Origin: Phoronis ovalis
Lineage: Eukaryota; Phoronida; Phoronidae
DNA length: 13,065 bases
Assembly: GCA_028565635.1 (NCBI GenBank)
Contig: JAOXYB010040683.1
Span: 1 to 13,065, forward strand
Reading direction: 5' to 3'
The position numbers and the translations under genes were made by a program. The notes under the pieces were generated by a model that was given only the letters and a program-made list of their open reading frames with translations, was not told the DNA's origin and did no database searches. Shown here piece by piece: positions 6,301 through 12,991 of the stretch. Numbering within the stretch: position 1 is the stretch's first letter; each line of letters begins with the position of its first letter.

Positions 6301-9265
6301 ACCACTACACCACTTAGTGCATGCAAATGGTGCATTTGGGCCTAGTTTTATTGGATCTACTTTTAGCTACTTGGGTAAGGTTAATATGACATTGGCGCAT
6401 TCTCAAACACACGAGAAATTAAACTGAAATAGCAGACTGGAGAAACATAATCATTGCCAAGGAAGTTGTGTTTCACAATTTATGTATTCTTTTACGATGA
6501 CGATTTGGAAAATTTACAATCAGATTTAGTCCTGCAATACCTCATAGTAAAAATGCCACATGTTTGGGGAAAGCGATAGGCATTCATAATTTGCAAAATT
6601 ATACTCGAATACTAGACATTCTAATATGGTTGGTTATTTGTGTCAGTGTGCAAGTGAATTCCAATGTCCAATATATGAAATGATCATCCTCGTTTTAATT
6701 TCAGAATTGTTTCATACTTTTCCTTTTAATTCTCTCCATTCATCATATTGGGTCGCGACTTAACTCAGCTAACCGTGTTTTGGGTCTGGGTGTCTTAAGT
6801 AGGAGAAATTGGTCAAATTGACGAGTTAACAAAGTAACTTGTCCAGTTTAATTCTAACTTGATGTACCCGAGTAGCTAGAGCAGATCAATTAAAATATAA
6901 GTGAAGTTTTATAATTGCAGTATATTTACAATCAAGCCTCTTTTTAGGATTACATCCAGTATGTTTTGGTAGTGGTTATCGTGTTATGTATACCATGGAT
7001 GCTGTTTATCAAGCCTTACGTTCTACGTAAACGACACAATAATCAGGTCAGATTATTAACTTCTTGACTGTTATCATTATCATTTAACACTTTCACAGTA
7101 CTTAAATCTTGTCTGAAAATGTTTCAGTTTTACTTGCGTGCAATGATGTAGCTTATCTAGATCAACTAAAATATGTTTTTATATAAAATATGTTGATAGT
7201 ACCATCTATATGCCTCGTTATATTGGTGTTTTGTCTTCATGGTAAATCCTATTATGTAGTCAACCGTTCTAGTTTTTATTCCTTAACTGTTGACTTGTGG
7301 TTGTTACAGCCCAAGCGTCATCCAGGAACTCTGCCAGTTAATGGTACTGAGGAAGTAATTCACCATGATGGTGGCGTTAAATCACATGATGAACCCGAGG
7401 AAGAGGTCGGTGGCGGGCGTACTGTAACAAGCAAACTATTGTCACATGTTATCGGTTTCTCTCTGTGATTCAGTGTGAAATGATTACAATAATCATACAT
7501 TAAACTTTCTGATCCAAACTTGTTTTAAAGTAAAATTTTATAGCAAAACACTGCTCATTCACAATTTTGCATTATTGAGAACAAATTGTTTTGTTGAACG
7601 TACTAGCTGAATCACACATATAGGGGGCATTGACTAATATGTGGCAACATTTTATCTTGTGTCAAGTTAATTTTGTATTTATTTCAAGAGGCTAATGGGT
7701 TCTGTTTTCTACACTGTCTAGTTACGAAATCGCCAGTCATTTGTGAATAGTGGTGATATTGTAACAGCAAATGAAAATGGTGATGCTGTCATGCAACATC
7801 CAGCTGCTGGCAAGGAGGAGGAGGTTGGCATTTATTCTACTGCATACAGAGCAGCATCACCTCTACAGTTGCAAGACTTGCATTGAATGGTTGCGGTTTA
7901 CATGTTATGTGCAACCTTATTTTTGGGACTGTTTCATTAAAATTTACCACTTGGGAAACTGACCAGAGTAGAGAGTGGGTCACAATAGGAAACGGAGTTA
8001 AATTAAAATAGTTTATTAATATGGGAACATCAGATCCCTGGCAGTGCTTATTAATGGAACAGCATCGAGCTTCAGTTTTGATAGCATATTTATTCTGGCT
8101 TCATTTTTTTTACAGCGAGATTTATAAGACGCATTGGTGCTGCATTTTGCCACGGTGTCTCATGTTAGATAAAATCTGTACATAGTATTAATGGAGCATC
8201 TGTGTCTATACTTAGTTGTGACAGTCTTGTTATGGCACTTTCCACATATCGCTGGCCAGAAGTACAATGATTTAATGATAGTCATGGAGGTCTTGCTTTT
8301 TGTCAATGTTTATATTTCTGGTGTTTTTTTTCAGTTTGACTTTAGTGAAATCTTCATCCATCAATGTATCCACACTATAGAGTATTGTTTGGGATGTATC
8401 TCACACACTGCATCTTATCTACGTCTCTGGGCTCTCAGTCTTGCTCATGCTCGTAAGTTATACCAAAATTAGCAAAGCATTTGTAATGATATTACAAAAG
8501 TTGTGATATTAGAAGAAAGTAATGTAAAGGAATGAATAACACTACCAAGTTTACTTTCAGGTAAACTTAAACATAAATACAACTTTTTCATTTTTAAGAA
8601 AACAACCATTACATAACATTACATAATATATGTGTAAAATGTGCTTTTATATATATTCTAGATTCTAATAACAGAAAGCCATATTTGTATTCTAAAAAAA
8701 TTCTACCAAGACTGTTGCCTAAGGCTGACTATATTATTATTTTTCATATAACACATCCTGTTTTCCAGAGCTATCTGAGGTGTTGTGGACCATGGTACTT
8801 CGAATTGGTTTGAATATCAATGGCTTTGCTGGCTCTGTTGTTTTGGTACTGGTGTTTGTACCGTGGGCCGTTCTAACTGTGGGCGTCCTTATTTTTATGG
8901 AAGGATTATCAGCTTTTCTACACACACTCCGTCTTCACTGGTAAGTTGTAAATTTAAAAAACAACAAATTTCAAATTAATGGAAACCACAAGATTAGATG
9001 GAAAGAAAATCCTTTGATTTCTATATAAAGTGTCACGAAAGTCTTGACACCAATCAAATTGCAGCTTACAATAAATAAGATGTATAACAATTGTAATGTA
9101 TCTTTATAGTATATTAGCACACAAGTTTGAATTGGTAACTTATGACACGACTAAAAATATTATTTCAGGGTGGAGTTCCAGAACAAGTTTTATTCTGGTA
9201 CAGGATATAGCTTCCAACCCTTCTCGTTTGAACATATACTGGAGGATCAGAATCCTGAAGATTAG
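257..9265 (+). CDS. ATP6V0A1: V-type H+-ATPase 116 kDa subunit a (V0), 3' part of a spliced gene
   Basis: This is subunit a of the V0 sector, which forms the two proton half-channels beside the c-ring and links V0 to the V1 stator. It acts in lysosomal, endosomal, Golgi and sometimes plasma membranes. The exons are 257-383, 632-808, 1218-1430, 1601-1751, 2061-2200, 2569-2720, 2947-3177, 5267-5463, 5899-5996, 6948-7046, 7310-7405 and/or 7722-7823, 8335-8452, 8769-8940 and 9169-9265. All junction phases agree and no internal stop is needed. The path gives about 688 residues, colinear with vertebrate a1 from about residue 170 to the end. Diagnostic motifs are [44 protein letters not shown] and [17 protein letters not shown]. 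The two family-essential arginines are present (codons 8422-8424 and 8930-8932, equivalent to yeast Vph1 R735 and R799). The start codon and about 170 N-terminal residues are outside the window. The specific paralogue (a1 versus other) is a best guess. Confidence 0.96.
632..808 (+). CDS. ATP6V0A1: Subunit a, exon e2
   Basis: The acceptor ttttacag ends at 631 and the donor gtaagt starts at 809. It encodes 59 codons in phase 0, beginning [20 protein letters not shown] and containing [18 protein letters not shown]. This is near-identical to the family in the globular cytosolic domain. Confidence 0.96.
809..1217 (+). other. Intron e2-e3, nothing recognised
   Basis: AT-rich intron of 409 bases. 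I see no repeat, RNA gene or reading frame that I can support. Confidence 0.7.
1218..1430 (+). CDS. ATP6V0A1: Subunit a, exon e3
   Basis: The acceptor ends cataggt|, with AG at 1216-1217, and the donor is gtaagt at 1431. It encodes 71 codons in phase 0, with [35 protein letters not shown] and LALRRGT. This is the end of the cytosolic domain and includes the long coiled segment returning towards the membrane. The exon contains GCGGCCGC, an unusually GC-rich stretch for this locus. Confidence 0.97.
1601..1751 (+). CDS. ATP6V0A1: Subunit a, exon e4
   Basis: The acceptor tttttgtag ends at 1600 and the donor gtaatt starts at 1752. It encodes 50 codons plus one base, containing [20 protein letters not shown] and [14 protein letters not shown]. 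It is the conserved linker into the first membrane helix. The last G joins CC of the next exon to make the Ala of the family motif NPAPF. Confidence 0.96.
1752..2060 (+). other. Intron e4-e5, nothing recognised
   Basis: AT-rich intron of 309 bases with a standard acceptor (cattccag). No feature is supported inside it. Reading through the donor stays open briefly and then stops. Confidence 0.7.
2061..2200 (+). CDS. ATP6V0A1: Subunit a, exon e5 (first transmembrane helices)
   Basis: The acceptor cattccag ends at 2060 and the donor gtatgc starts at 2201. It encodes two bases plus 46 codons: [20 protein letters not shown], then [13 protein letters not shown]. This is two hydrophobic helices around the invariant FGDFGHG, so the membrane domain begins here. 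Confidence 0.97.
2201..2568 (+). other. Intron e5-e6, nothing recognised
   Basis: AT-rich intron of 368 bases without a supported internal feature. Confidence 0.7.
2569..2720 (+). CDS. ATP6V0A1: Subunit a, exon e6
   Basis: The acceptor ttgccag ends at 2568 and the donor gtaagt starts at 2721. It encodes 50 codons plus two bases: [37 protein letters not shown] and AANGTF. It covers a membrane helix and the start of a luminal loop. The NGT sequon sits where vertebrate homologues carry N-linked glycans (known for the family, inferred here). Confidence 0.96.
2947..3177 (+). CDS. ATP6V0A1: Subunit a, exon e7
   Basis: The acceptor actttcag ends at 2946 and the donor gtatgt starts at 3178. One base completes Asn, then 76 codons follow plus two bases. 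It carries the luminal loop ([22 protein letters not shown]) followed by [19 protein letters not shown] and VVLSLWNHR. It matches the family with a slightly divergent loop. Confidence 0.95.
3188..3269 (+). repeat. Short tandem repeat, ~37 bases x 2.2
   Basis: Unit 1 is 3188-3224 and unit 2 is 3225-3260, with a third partial unit to about 3269. Shared blocks are GCATAT, TTGATT, TGTAACTCTTC and TATG. It lies just inside the donor of the long intron and is degenerate, so it is probably a minor slippage product. Confidence 0.7.
3352..3385 (+). repeat. Long perfect hairpin at left edge of composite repeat
   Basis: TATGCCC at 3352-3358 pairs with GGGCATA at 3379-3385. CACTAT (3361-3366) pairs with ATAGTG (3370-3375) around the loop GTA. 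The 13 pairs are broken only by an AT/AAA internal bulge. This looks like a terminal or subterminal structure of the element. Confidence 0.8.
3430..4996 (+). repeat. Nested tandem repeat array (147-base half-unit)
   Basis: A core of the type ATATTTGGTACAGGGTAA occurs seven times (near 3466, 3782, 3928, 4258, 4544, 4692 and a truncated copy near 4988). The 19-base module ATGGCCGACTGGTGGCCAT or a variant occurs at 3536, 3851, 3998, 4327, 4614 and 4761. The spacings are 315, 147, 329, 287 and 147. A second module, GACCTTGAGAAGTAG, occurs at 3672, 4148, 4436 and 4872. The array thus alternates short (147) and long (287-329) units, which implies duplication of a two-part unit followed by deletions. 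Confidence 0.85.
5091..5166 (+). repeat. Right end of interspersed repeat family, copy 2
   Basis: It matches 1-77 directly and 12992-13065 inverted. It keeps AAAGATGGCTTTA, ACTACATCAT, TCTGTCTGCACC and GCAGACCTCTTGT. The central palindrome is degraded here (CATCATGTAATG). The hairpin next to the end is kept as GTCTGC/GCAGAC. Confidence 0.85.
5267..5463 (+). CDS. ATP6V0A1: Subunit a, exon e8
   Basis: The acceptor tttttcag ends at 5266 and the donor gtgtgt starts at 5464. One base completes Arg, then 65 codons plus one base follow: [33 protein letters not shown] and [10 protein letters not shown]. It has the family's YFK-PLN entry, a membrane helix and a short variable loop that is longer than in human a1. 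The donor GTGTGT is weaker than most in this gene. Confidence 0.96.
5464..5898 (+). other. Intron e8-e9, nothing firmly recognised
   Basis: Intron of 435 bases. The minus strand is open for 86 codons (5573-5833) but shows no convincing domain. Short echoes of TGCTATCAATAT occur at 5625 and 5767. Confidence 0.6.
5899..5996 (+). CDS. ATP6V0A1: Subunit a, exon e9
   Basis: The acceptor atttgtag ends at 5898 and the donor gtaaat starts at 5997. It encodes two bases plus 32 codons: [33 protein letters not shown] is the family's helix end. The following segment is a variable luminal loop with an NYT sequon. Confidence 0.93.
5997..6947 (+). other. Intron e9-e10, nothing recognised
   Basis: AT-rich intron of 951 bases. 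I see no array, RNA gene or supported frame. The inverted motif CAAATGGTGCATTTG near 6325 is short enough to be chance. Confidence 0.65.
6948..7046 (+). CDS. ATP6V0A1: Subunit a, exon e10
   Basis: The acceptor ctttttag ends at 6947 and the donor gtcaga starts at 7047. It encodes 33 codons in phase 0: [20 protein letters not shown], then [13 protein letters not shown]. This is a membrane helix ending in the family's PWMLxxKPxVLR signature, then a basic stretch starting the hydrophilic loop. Confidence 0.95.
7310..7405 (+). CDS. ATP6V0A1: Subunit a, exon e11a (alternative loop exon)
   Basis: The acceptor ttgttacag ends at 7309. The chosen donor is GAG|gtcggt at 7406, and a second in-phase donor gtaaca lies at 7424. 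It encodes 32 codons in phase 0 at both ends: [18 protein letters not shown] to HDEPEEE. The sequence aligns with the human a1 loop (GTL, NG, TEE, then an acidic end before FDF). It sits next to 7722-7823, which has the same phase and a similar EEE end, so the two are probably alternatives. They could also be joined in one transcript. Confidence 0.82.
7406..7721 (+). other. Intron between alternative exons, nothing recognised
   Basis: 316 bases of AT-rich intron. The first 18 bases may be coding if the donor at 7424 is used. Confidence 0.65.
7722..7823 (+). CDS. ATP6V0A1: Subunit a, exon e11b (alternative loop exon)
   Basis: The acceptor ctgtctag ends at 7721 and the weak donor gttggc starts at 7824. 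It encodes 34 codons in phase 0: [20 protein letters not shown] to AAGKEEE. It is a hydrophilic, acidic-ended segment in the variable loop just before the proton-channel helices. Using it alone, or together with e11a, keeps the frame into FDFSEIF. It was identified by splice sites, open phase and position, as the sequence itself is not strongly conserved. Confidence 0.78.
7824..8334 (+). other. Intron e11b-e12, nothing recognised
   Basis: Intron of 511 bases. A cryptic acceptor-like tttttttacag at 8105-8115 leads to an immediate in-frame stop in phase 0, so no third alternative exon is supported. Confidence 0.65.
8335..8452 (+). CDS. ATP6V0A1: Subunit a, exon e12 (proton-channel helix with essential Arg)
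   Basis: The acceptor tttttcag ends at 8334 and the donor gtaagt starts at 8453. It encodes 39 codons plus one base: [20 protein letters not shown], then [19 protein letters not shown]. The Arg at 8422-8424 is equivalent to yeast Vph1 R735, the residue facing the c-ring glutamate. The trailing C joins AG of the next exon for Gln. Confidence 0.98.
8453..8768 (+). other. Intron e12-e13, nothing recognised
   Basis: 316 bases, strongly AT-rich, with no supported feature. Confidence 0.65.
8769..8940 (+). CDS. ATP6V0A1: Subunit a, exon e13
   Basis: The acceptor ttttccag ends at 8768 and the donor gtaagt starts at 8941. It encodes two bases plus 56 codons plus two bases: [13 protein letters not shown], a long hydrophobic helix, then [15 protein letters not shown]. 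The Arg codon at 8930-8932 corresponds to yeast R799 of the second half-channel. Confidence 0.97.
9169..9265 (+). CDS. ATP6V0A1: Subunit a, last exon e14 and stop
   Basis: The acceptor tatttcag ends at 9168. One base completes Trp, then 31 codons run [20 protein letters not shown] to QNPED. TAG at 9263-9265 is followed directly by a second in-frame TAG. Length and ending agree with the family's cytosolic C-tail. Confidence 0.97.
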
Positions 9266-9450
9266 TAGATTCCAGTTAATACTGAACAAAGATGATTTAA
9301 GTTTTGTAATTCCTTGTTGTTTGTTGTTATCAAAGTTGTTGTGTAAATCAATGTTTTAGGGAGTACATCGTATGTGAAATCAGTAATTACAACTTGATAT
9401 TTGTAGCAGTACTAGATGTTGAATGGCTGATGTTGTGTTAGTTACACAAA

Positions 9451-9456
9451 AATAAA
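9451..9456 (+). terminator. Candidate polyadenylation signal for subunit a
   Basis: AATAAA lies 186 bases after the stop, with a GT-rich stretch (TGTGCATGTGC, about 9485-9495) downstream, as expected for cleavage near 9470-9480. It is inferred from motif and position only. Confidence 0.6.
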
Positions 9457-9822
9457 CAAATTGACATATCACAAGTCATTTTACTGTGCATGTGCAATAC
9501 TTGCCAATTTCTAGTGGAAAAAACCTACAGAACAAGCTGGCAAATGATGGTATCCTGTAGAATAGAAAACCTATAGTAAAAGCTATCACATTATGATAAA
9601 TGAGCATTTTACAGGAATTACATGTAATATCTTCTGTTGTGCATAAATTGTGTAATTTGTCTGTAAAATGTTGATCTGTGCCACAAATCGCTAGAACCAA
9701 TGAGAGACTATTACAAGTGATCAGTATCATTTAACTTCACGAGTGATGGTACTTGTGCTTGTACAATAGTAATGAAAGTAAAAATATATGTTCAAATTAT
9801 CAAGTATCAAAGTATTATTCTG

Positions 9823-9828
9823 TTTATT
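9823..9828 (-). terminator. Candidate distal polyadenylation signal for TPK1
   Basis: AATAAA on the minus strand lies about 180 bases after the TPK1 stop. It is a typical 3' UTR length and would leave the two transcripts non-overlapping. Confidence 0.5.
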
Positions 9829-10002
9829 TTATAAAACTTCTTTAATAGCACATTTAAAATATTAAATAATACTATCACACCATAGTATAGATTTCCTGTG
9901 CAATGGAAGTAATGTAGGAATGTTATTACTAAAATACTGTATACATATTACTAAAACAACAGACCATGATACCGTTAATACAGTGGAACCAGTTTGAATA
10001 AT

Positions 10003-10008
10003 TTTATT
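10003..10008 (-). terminator. Candidate proximal polyadenylation signal overlapping TPK1 stop
   Basis: The double stop TAATAAA itself contains AATAAA on the minus strand. If used, the 3' UTR would be only 10-30 bases. This is a chance overlap unless transcript ends confirm it. Confidence 0.3.
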
Positions 10009-10149
10009 ATTTTGAGTTTAGAGGGCCAACTGATTCCTTATATCCCATGGTCCACAGTAATGGTTGGTCTGTATCCACAGTTACTGCACCACTGTCGTTG
10101 AGCTGATTGGATGTACTGATCAATTCTCCGAACTTCAAGCATTGTTTGT
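10007..10149 (-). CDS. TPK1: TPK1 last exon and stop
   Basis: The acceptor attcttgcag ends at 10150. Two bases complete Asn, then [34 protein letters not shown] and [12 protein letters not shown] follow. TAA at 10009-10007 is followed by a second TAA. STSN and TDxPLLWTM are family signatures. Confidence 0.96.
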
Positions 10150-12302
10150 CTGCAAGAATATTGTCATGTATTCATGAAATGATTTTTCATGCAAAATGAA
10201 ATGAAATCACAGATTACTGCATAGAGAACTAAATCGGGTTATATAAGCACAGTGTTATTACCAGTAAATAGTCTTACACAGAAGAAAACAACACAAGCAT
10301 AACATACTTAGGTTCCATTTAAGTCCAGTTGTAGTAACCTGCTGACAAGCAGCTCCAACAGGAACAAGTCCACACCAACTTCCCTCCAGACCAGTACTGA
10401 CATCTATTCTACTTGAACCCTGACAAAATGTGCAAAACAATCTATTTTCCAAAGGTTTTCCCAAAAAGGATATTAACAAGATTTTATGTCCTAAATCATT
10501 TTCAAATTGCTCAGAAGGAAAGTCAAATGGATATATTTACAAGTAGGATTTGTAGATAAATAATTTGATATTTACGGGTGATCTGCATTGTTTGTCGTTT
10601 CTGATGTACGGGTTGAAGCACAGTTCATTATCTTTTGACTATTAAAGGACAGATTAATAATTAAAACAGATTTTTGTCATCACTGAAACTAGGCTTTGTG
10701 GCATAATTATCATTTTAGAAACGACAAAGAAAGTAATTTATTCCTATGCAATTAGGTAAGCTGTTGAGATTGTCTCAGTTATTCATACGCATCTAGGTTG
10801 CTGTTTTTTGTTTTCCAAGTTCAGTCTTTCACAAAATTTAAAGAATGGTTTAGGAGCCAAAAAAATTGTTTTGTATCTATTTTGGGAAATCCTATAGTCA
10901 GCTTAGTCATAATTACAATTTCATTCAAATTACTTATTGATTATGTTACATATTAAAATATATATACATAAATGCCTAAAATAGTTTTTGCTTAATTTAG
11001 AATATTTTTGAAACATTTAAGTTGGTTTAATGCTGAAATGAAGGAAGAAATTCCATTACTGTAATTAGGTATCTTTATTTACTGTAAAATAATAAATTAC
11101 AGTTTTGGACGAAAATTTGCACTCCTATTAATAGTTTCCTTTTCAGCAATTTTTAAGGTATTAAAGACAGAGCAGTCATTCAACTATGACATTACATTTT
11201 AAACAATTTTGTATAATCATTCATATCTTCACTGTATCATTATATACTGATTTCTTGGAGCTCGTATTAAATCAATCTGGTTGAGTTATTAAGGGGTAAT
11301 CCTTATATATTGTAAACCTACCTCTTTCAACAGGCAGCACACTGAAACTTCTCCAATTATATAGACCGGCAGACTTGTAAGAGTAGAGGCATGATACAGT
11401 GTGTCAATACTGGCTAATGTGTGGTCTAGTCGACCACCGATACCATATGCTGCTACAATACTATCCACCTACAACAGACCGAAGTTATCATAAGTTTGCT
11501 TTGATACTTTGTCATTAATTTTTTTCCTTATAGTGAAGTTTAATGCTTTTGTAAAATCTGTATACAAGAATGGATAAGCCATGTTTACACATTACTTTAA
11601 TTTCTAATAGTAAAAAATGTATTAATAGCCTAACTTACTTTAATACTTTTGTCATTAATTGTCCTTATAGTAAAGTCTAATGCTTTTGTAAAATCTGTGT
11701 AGTTTTGGTCTGGAGTATTTATCACATGAACACCCTGTAGTGAAAAGTATAGAATAGTATATTAATTTAAAACTGTTTACAATATAATAAATAAATTAGT
11801 TTGACACAACTACAGATACTTTGTCTTAATCTTACAGTTACTCACTATGAGCTCAAGTTCTGAACCTGTTTCTAATAATATAACAGACTGAGGTGATACT
11901 AATACTGGAGTTTTATCACCATGTAAGCTATCATGTATTTCATCGATAAACTGTAGTGATGCACTTGGGGATCAATATATTTACAAAATCTTGTTTAGGT
12001 ACTTAGAATTATTCTCTCAGTTATTAATTTAGCAGAATTCCTGGCAGTGAACACACCACATGCTCAGTAGGTGAAAGAAATATCATGCATAAATAAGTTA
12101 GAAATGATTCTGAGATTTGTTGTCTTTAACAACAAATGTAAGTGGATGTATTTACCTACCTTGTTCTTGTAAAACTGGAGCGTGTTTTCTTTAATGGAGT
12201 CAAAGTCTCCAGTGATAACATCAGGAATGTAGCTTTTTTTGTCTTCATTTTGTCTGCAGTAAAGCTCATTGGCAGCACCATCCACTACAGTCTTATATAC
12301 AG
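10007..12302 (-). CDS. TPK1: Thiamine pyrophosphokinase, 3' part of a spliced gene
   Basis: This cytosolic enzyme transfers pyrophosphate from ATP to thiamine, giving thiamine diphosphate and AMP, and normally works as a homodimer. Five exons read on the minus strand: 12302-12160, 11734-11639, 11468-11322, 10419-10308 and 10149-10007. All phases agree and give about 212 residues. Family motifs in order are [70 protein letters not shown] and [10 protein letters not shown]. The N-terminal Rossmann-like half carries the ATP/Mg residues (GDFDS, TPDQ, TDFTK), and the C-terminal beta domain carries the thiamine-binding part. Compared with human TPK1 (243 residues), about 40 N-terminal residues are missing and the C-tail is a few residues longer (ending [10 protein letters not shown]). 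Confidence 0.96.
10308..10419 (-). CDS. TPK1: TPK1 thiamine-binding domain exon
   Basis: The acceptor ttttgtcag ends at 10420 and the donor gtatgt starts at 10307. It encodes 37 codons plus one base: [18 protein letters not shown] and [13 protein letters not shown]. This is close to human GMEGDWCGLIPVG and [10 protein letters not shown]. Confidence 0.96.
10420..11321 (-). other. TPK1 intron, nothing recognised
   Basis: 902 bases, AT-rich. A 12-base inverted pair TTTGTCGTTTCT (10591-10602) and AGAAACGACAAA (10717-10728) is present but has no target duplication. Confidence 0.6.
11322..11468 (-). CDS. TPK1: TPK1 exon with GGRLDH motif
   Basis: The acceptor gttgtag ends at 11469 and the donor gtaggt starts at 11321. 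It encodes 49 codons in phase 0: [20 protein letters not shown], then [23 protein letters not shown]. It aligns with human GGLAGRFDQIMASVN, which is part of the active-site cleft and dimer region. Confidence 0.95.
11491..11562 (-). pseudogene. Partial duplicate of a TPK1 exon within the next intron
   Basis: This stretch closely matches 11631-11700, which is the 3' part of the exon at 11639-11734 plus its donor. The match is nearly exact over the CTTATAGT..AAG and TAATGCTTTTGTAAAATCTG blocks, with small indels. In the frame of the true exon it would read [12 protein letters not shown]. It lacks the TPDQ part, its donor is changed to a GC form, and the nearest acceptor-like site gives the wrong phase. 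It is probably non-functional. Confidence 0.8.
11639..11734 (-). CDS. TPK1: TPK1 exon with TPDQ/TDFTKAL motif
   Basis: The acceptor cactacag ends at 11735 and the donor gtaagt starts at 11638. It encodes 32 codons in phase 0: [20 protein letters not shown] to INDKSIK. Asn replaces the Asp of human TPDQD. The catalytic TDFTK is intact. Confidence 0.95.
11735..12159 (-). other. TPK1 intron, nothing recognised
   Basis: 425 bases, AT-rich. No supported feature was found. Confidence 0.65.
12160..12302 (-). CDS. TPK1: TPK1, first exon in window
   Basis: The minus-strand acceptor ttgtttcag ends at 12303 and the donor gtaggt starts at 12159. Two bases complete a codon (probably Ala), followed by 47 codons: [43 protein letters not shown] is the conserved ATP/Mg motif. 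It starts in phase, so at least one more exon lies upstream. Confidence 0.95.
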
Positions 12303-12991
12303 CTGAAACAATAATTCGCAAAAGAAATATTTAATAAGAATTATGTCTCACGAAGTCTTGATTATTATAAAGAAATATTAAATAATGCAAATTTTAGTTT
12401 TATTTAAAGCCTTAAGTTTAATGAAGCAAAAATGTGCCACCCATCGTTTTTCAAATTAATATGGAACTTCAATTTAGTCATTACAAATACAAATCCTACA
12501 TTACTTTATTTAATTATTCTTACATTAATTCTTGCTCAAAAGTGTTAATGTGCATATTGTTAGATGTGTTATTTAGTAATTTTAGTACATGTCCTCCAGT
12601 GACTAGTATGAGGTGGCTAAACCAGAATGATTCTCAAATACTGAGGGTTGAAAAAGTGTCCTTCATGACACAAGATTGAGTCTTTTTAATATCCATGTTT
12701 GTGAATAGACCAACAATCTGATCAGAACACCTCAGTCTTGGCACAGCAAATTCTCCATACAATGCAATTACTGATCATCACAAACCTACTTACTCACAAA
12801 GAGAACTTTGCAATTTGAGTACAATTTTTAAAATCAGTTGATGTCTTGCACAATAAATTTAACTTTGCACCAAAAAAAAATATTCAACTTAATTCACATT
12901 TATAACCAACATATATGTCTCCTGTAATATACATGACTAACATATTAGTTATAGCTGACTAATATAAGTCGGCTCCATATCAAGTAATTCA
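12303..12991 (-). other. Upstream TPK1 intron, no exon recognised
   Basis: 689 AT-rich bases in which the expected N-terminal TPK1 sequence (a strand ending in LNQP) is not found intact. The preceding exon and the promoter therefore probably lie beyond the window. Confidence 0.55.

Larger units (their letters stand above)
9266..10006. other. Tail-to-tail intergenic region (3' UTRs)
   Basis: 741 bases between the stop codons of the two convergent genes. It holds the candidate polyadenylation signals listed separately and is otherwise AT-rich without supported genes. The minus-strand opening at 9476-9730 has no recognisable domain. Confidence 0.8.

Noticed and set aside
8105-8200. Cryptic acceptor suggesting a third alternative loop exon
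   Set aside because: Phase 0 reading after the site stops within four codons, and other phases do not fit the neighbours.
8737-8979. Openings on both strands over exon e13
   Set aside because: They are shadows of the conserved subunit a exon in other frames.
9476-9730. 84-codon minus-strand opening in the intergenic region
   Set aside because: No domain or conserved feature was seen. It lies in the expected 3' UTR zone of convergent genes.
10591-10728. 12-base inverted pair that could be termini of a 138-base miniature element
   Set aside because: There is no target-site duplication and no second copy in the window. A 12-base pair at this distance is plausible by chance in a 13 kb sequence.
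12580-12680. Possible missing N-terminal TPK1 exon on the minus strand (NPQYLRIILV then stop)
   Set aside because: The match to the family strand before LNQP is weak. The frame hits a TAG exactly where the conserved motif should be, and the splice phases do not fit the exon at 12302.
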